Shown one piece after another: positions 62,432 through 64,000 of a DNA stretch of 64,000 bases (positions are counted from its first letter, which is position 1; each line of letters starts with the position of its first letter). The position numbers and the translations under genes were made by a program. This stretch comes from JBCBDX01 sp039815825 (GTDB lineage: Bacteria; Pseudomonadota; Alphaproteobacteria; Rhizobiales; Rhizobiaceae), in contig JBCBYO010000009.1 in NCBI GenBank assembly GCA_039815825.1, positions 1-64,000 on the forward strand, given 5' to 3'. The notes under the pieces are model-generated. The model made no database searches. It saw only the letters and a list, made by a program, of their open reading frames with translations, and was not told where the DNA came from.

Positions 62432-63064
62432 TCAAATCTCAACGCTTTCTGAAATCGCCAGCGCATCTTCGAGATCAACACCAAGATACCTGACCGTACT
62501 GTCCATCTTGGTGTGGCCCAGAAGCAATTGTACCGCTCTCAGGTTTCCTGTTTTTCGATATATCTGCGCAACCTTTGTTCGACGCATTGAATGAGTACCG
62601 TAGGCGCTGGGTTCCAATCCAATGGATTTGACCCATTCTTTTAGCATCCTTGCGTACTGACGTGTTGAAATATGAGGACGGTCGTGAAATCGACCAGGCC
62701 AGAGAAAGTCATGCCCTGACATCAGCGGGTGATGTATCCAATCCAGTAGCGAATTTCGCGTTCCTTCCGTGATCTCAAACCGGATTGGGGTTTGTGTTTT
62801 ACTTTGCAGAATCGAGGCGCGTTCTTTGATGGAGCCTGTGGAGTAAACGTCTGAGACCTTCAGAGTTACTAGATCACAGCCTCGTAGTTTGCTGTCGATA
62901 GCCAAGTTGAAAAGTGCCAAATCCCGAACAGCGTCGGCCAGTTCCAATCGAACACGAATAGCCCAAACGTGCTTTGGTAGAAGTGGTCTTTTCTGGCCGA
63001 TTATTCGCCCTCGGTTCCAGGCGCGTCTTGACGGGATCACCATAGGAAGGTTGGAAGCAGACAT
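62432..63064 (-). CDS. Short tyrosine recombinase (catalytic domain only)
   Basis: A 210-residue tyrosine recombinase/integrase without the usual N-terminal arm-binding and SAM-like domains. The catalytic set is present: R61 in SKLRGCDL, the beta-hairpin Lys near 89 (QSKTQ), H158 and R161 in THSMRRTK, H184 in LLGHTKM and Tyr193 in VRYLG. Such short forms are common in marine alphaproteobacteria. Start taken at the ATG 63064. A degenerate copy of its 3' end is at 56219. It may mark one edge of a mobile or formerly mobile segment. Confidence 0.87.
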   Translation of the reverse strand: MSASNLPMVIPSRRAWNRGRIIGQKRPLLPKHVWAIRVRLELADAVRDLALFNLAIDSKLRGCDLVTLKVSDVYSTGSIKERASILQSKTQTPIRFEITEGTRNSLLDWIHHPLMSGHDFLWPGRFHDRPHISTRQYARMLKEWVKSIGLEPSAYGTHSMRRTKVAQIYRKTGNLRAVQLLLGHTKMDSTVRYLGVDLEDALAISESVEI

Positions 63065-63156
63065 AGCAGGGTCTCCAATCCTTACCCTCCAACCGCAGCA
63101 CTCAGACATTCAGCAAATCAAATTCGCCCCACAAATACACTGTCTGCAAATTCAGT

Positions 63157-63180
63157 TGTGAGCCCAACGCGGACTTTCAA
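63157..63180 (-). repeat. Dispersed intergenic repeat, copy 6
   Basis: The minus strand reads TTGAAAGTCCGCGTTGGGCT then CACA, matching AAAGTCCGCTTTGGGCT of the 54519 unit. It lies between the recombinase and the LacI gene. Confidence 0.6.
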
Positions 63181-63284
63181 AACCAGCAGTCGCGATGTCA
63201 CCCAGATCGTGTTCAGTCCAGATAGTTGCCAACCAGTATTTTGGTCTCAAAGCAGTCATGCAGCGACGCGACTATAGCTGTGAC

Positions 63285-63320
63285 TTGACAATGACACCGG
63301 TGTCATGACATCGGTGTCAT
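63285..63320 (+). promoter_or_regulatory. LacI promoter -35 box and two tandem operators
   Basis: TTGACA (63285-63290) is followed at once by the perfect 16-base palindrome ATGACACCGGTGTCAT (63291-63306) and, sharing its last two bases, by ATGACATCGGTGTCAT (63305-63320), a palindrome with one mismatched pair. CG-centred palindromes of this length are typical of LacI-family sites. The repressor gene starts 40 bases later, so it should repress itself. No good -10 box is seen. Confidence 0.75.
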
Positions 63321-63359
63321 TACCGTTTGGATGCAGTCAGGCTCTTGGGAGGAAGCAGG

Positions 63360-64000
63360 TTGGCGACGATCTACGATGTTGCTGCGCGTGCCGGCGTTTC
63401 GCCGAAGACCGTCAGCCGGGTGCTCAACGTCGATGCGCCTGTGGCTAAAGACACAAAGCGCGCCGTTCATAAAGCCATGGACGAACTGGGCTACGTGCCC
63501 TCGCACGCTGCACGATCCATCAAGTCCAACAAATCCGGTCTTATCGGGTTGATTACCGGCGCGATCAGTAGCGCCGAAGAAGGCTCAGCTGCCGCCGGCT
63601 TGCCGGAACTTCATATTGTGCAAGGCGCGCAGGCGGTTATCGAGCGGTCACGCAAGACACTCTTGATTTCCGATACCGGTGGACGGCTTGAGCGTGTGCC
63701 GGACCTTGTGCGCACCTTTCAGGAACACCGGGTAGAGGGAATACTCTATGTCGCCGACTATCATAAGCCTCTGGATGTCGAACTGCCGGCTGAAGGCACG
63801 CCAAAGGTGCTGGTCAATTGCTTTGATGATTTCGGCACACCTGCTGTTGTGCCGGACGATGAGGCCGGCCAACTGGGCCTAACCCGCGCGGTTGTGGAAC
63901 AAGGCCACCGCCGGATCGCCTATTTGACCCTTGCACCCGCACAGGAAGCAACACGGCTGCGCTTGAGCGGCTATCGCGCTTCGCTTGCCGAAAGCGGGAT
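63360..64000 (+). CDS. LacI-family transcriptional repressor (3' end beyond window)
   Basis: About 213 codons are present and the frame is open at the window edge. The start is a TTG with GGGAGG seven bases ahead, giving LATIYDVAARAGVSPKTVSR, the classic LacI HTH, then the hinge helix PSHAARSIKSNKSGLIGLI and the sugar-binding domain (VEGILYVADYHK, GHRRIAYLTL). Partner genes, likely a sugar transporter, lie beyond the window. Frames starting at the ATG at 63331 on this strand are out of phase. Confidence 0.9.
   Translation, partial: MATIYDVAARAGVSPKTVSRVLNVDAPVAKDTKRAVHKAMDELGYVPSHAARSIKSNKSGLIGLITGAISSAEEGSAAAGLPELHIVQGAQAVIERSRKTLLISDTGGRLERVPDLVRTFQEHRVEGILYVADYHKPLDVELPAEGTPKVLVNCFDDFGTPAVVPDDEAGQLGLTRAVVEQGHRRIAYLTLAPAQEATRLRLSGYRASLAESG

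Noticed and set aside
1..64000. CRISPR array, prophage or rRNA operon
   Set aside because: No regularly spaced repeats, phage structural genes or rRNA sequence were seen.

Overview
The window looks like chromosomal DNA from an alphaproteobacterium of the Rhizobiales (Hyphomicrobiales) type. The evidence is gene order: maf-aroE-coaE-dnaQ, convergent with secB-fxsA and followed by a Tim44-like gene, mltA, an Smr gene and an Xre gene; hslV/hslU back to back with hisB-DUF2628-hisH-hisA-hisF-hisE-coaA. ATGA/GTGA stop-start overlaps are frequent. Genus cannot be read from the sequence alone.

Layout. 1-250: a non-coding segment upstream of maf with a perfect 36-base inverted repeat and DnaA-box-like words; this neighbourhood is often close to the replication origin in alphaproteobacteria. 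0.25-8 kb: conserved housekeeping genes (nucleotide house-cleaning, shikimate and CoA synthesis, replication proofreading, SecB export, peptidoglycan lysis). 8-17 kb: the HslUV protease operon, with three genes inserted between hslV and hslU, and the divergent histidine/CoA cluster. 17-26 kb: AlkB repair, a secreted protein, a bd-type quinol oxidase (cydAB), a sugar-epimerase-like SDR, gyrB, and a DedA/LysE/VOC group. 26.7-31.2 kb: an unrecognised envelope cassette (discoidin-like/OmpA protein, two small soluble proteins, an exported coiled-coil protein). 31.7-38.1 kb: a putrescine uptake and degradation operon in the same order as E. coli ydcSTUV-patD, with a LysR gene upstream. 38.8-43.2 kb: a second LysR, a DUF1127-like protein, a nitrilase-family hydrolase, a BMP-type binding protein, msrA. 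43.4 kb: tRNA-Ser(GGA).

The right third is accessory in character. 43.9-48.6 kb is a four-gene operon (FAD quinone-reductase-like protein, exported metallo-beta-lactamase-fold hydrolase, two secreted proteins) divergent from a MarR gene that has a palindrome at its start. 49.0-54.3 kb is a five-gene block on one strand: EF-hand protein, P-loop protein, ABC protein whose nucleotide-binding motifs are destroyed, sensor kinase, response regulator. 54.7-63.1 kb is a decaying region: an HNH endonuclease split by a -1 frameshift at an A7 run, a frameshifted acetyltransferase, a frameshifted SnoaL/limonene-hydrolase-like gene, a C-terminal fragment of a tyrosine recombinase matching an intact copy 6.2 kb away, and a duplicated AraC tail. 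It also carries intact oxidoreductase, SnoaL-like, AraC and serine-hydrolase genes. The window ends inside a LacI-family repressor gene preceded by two tandem operators.

A short dispersed repeat (core GTCCGCTTTGGGCTC and a companion arm CTTTGTCCGCAT) occurs in at least six intergenic spaces from 26 kb onward. No CRISPR array, prophage or rRNA was seen.
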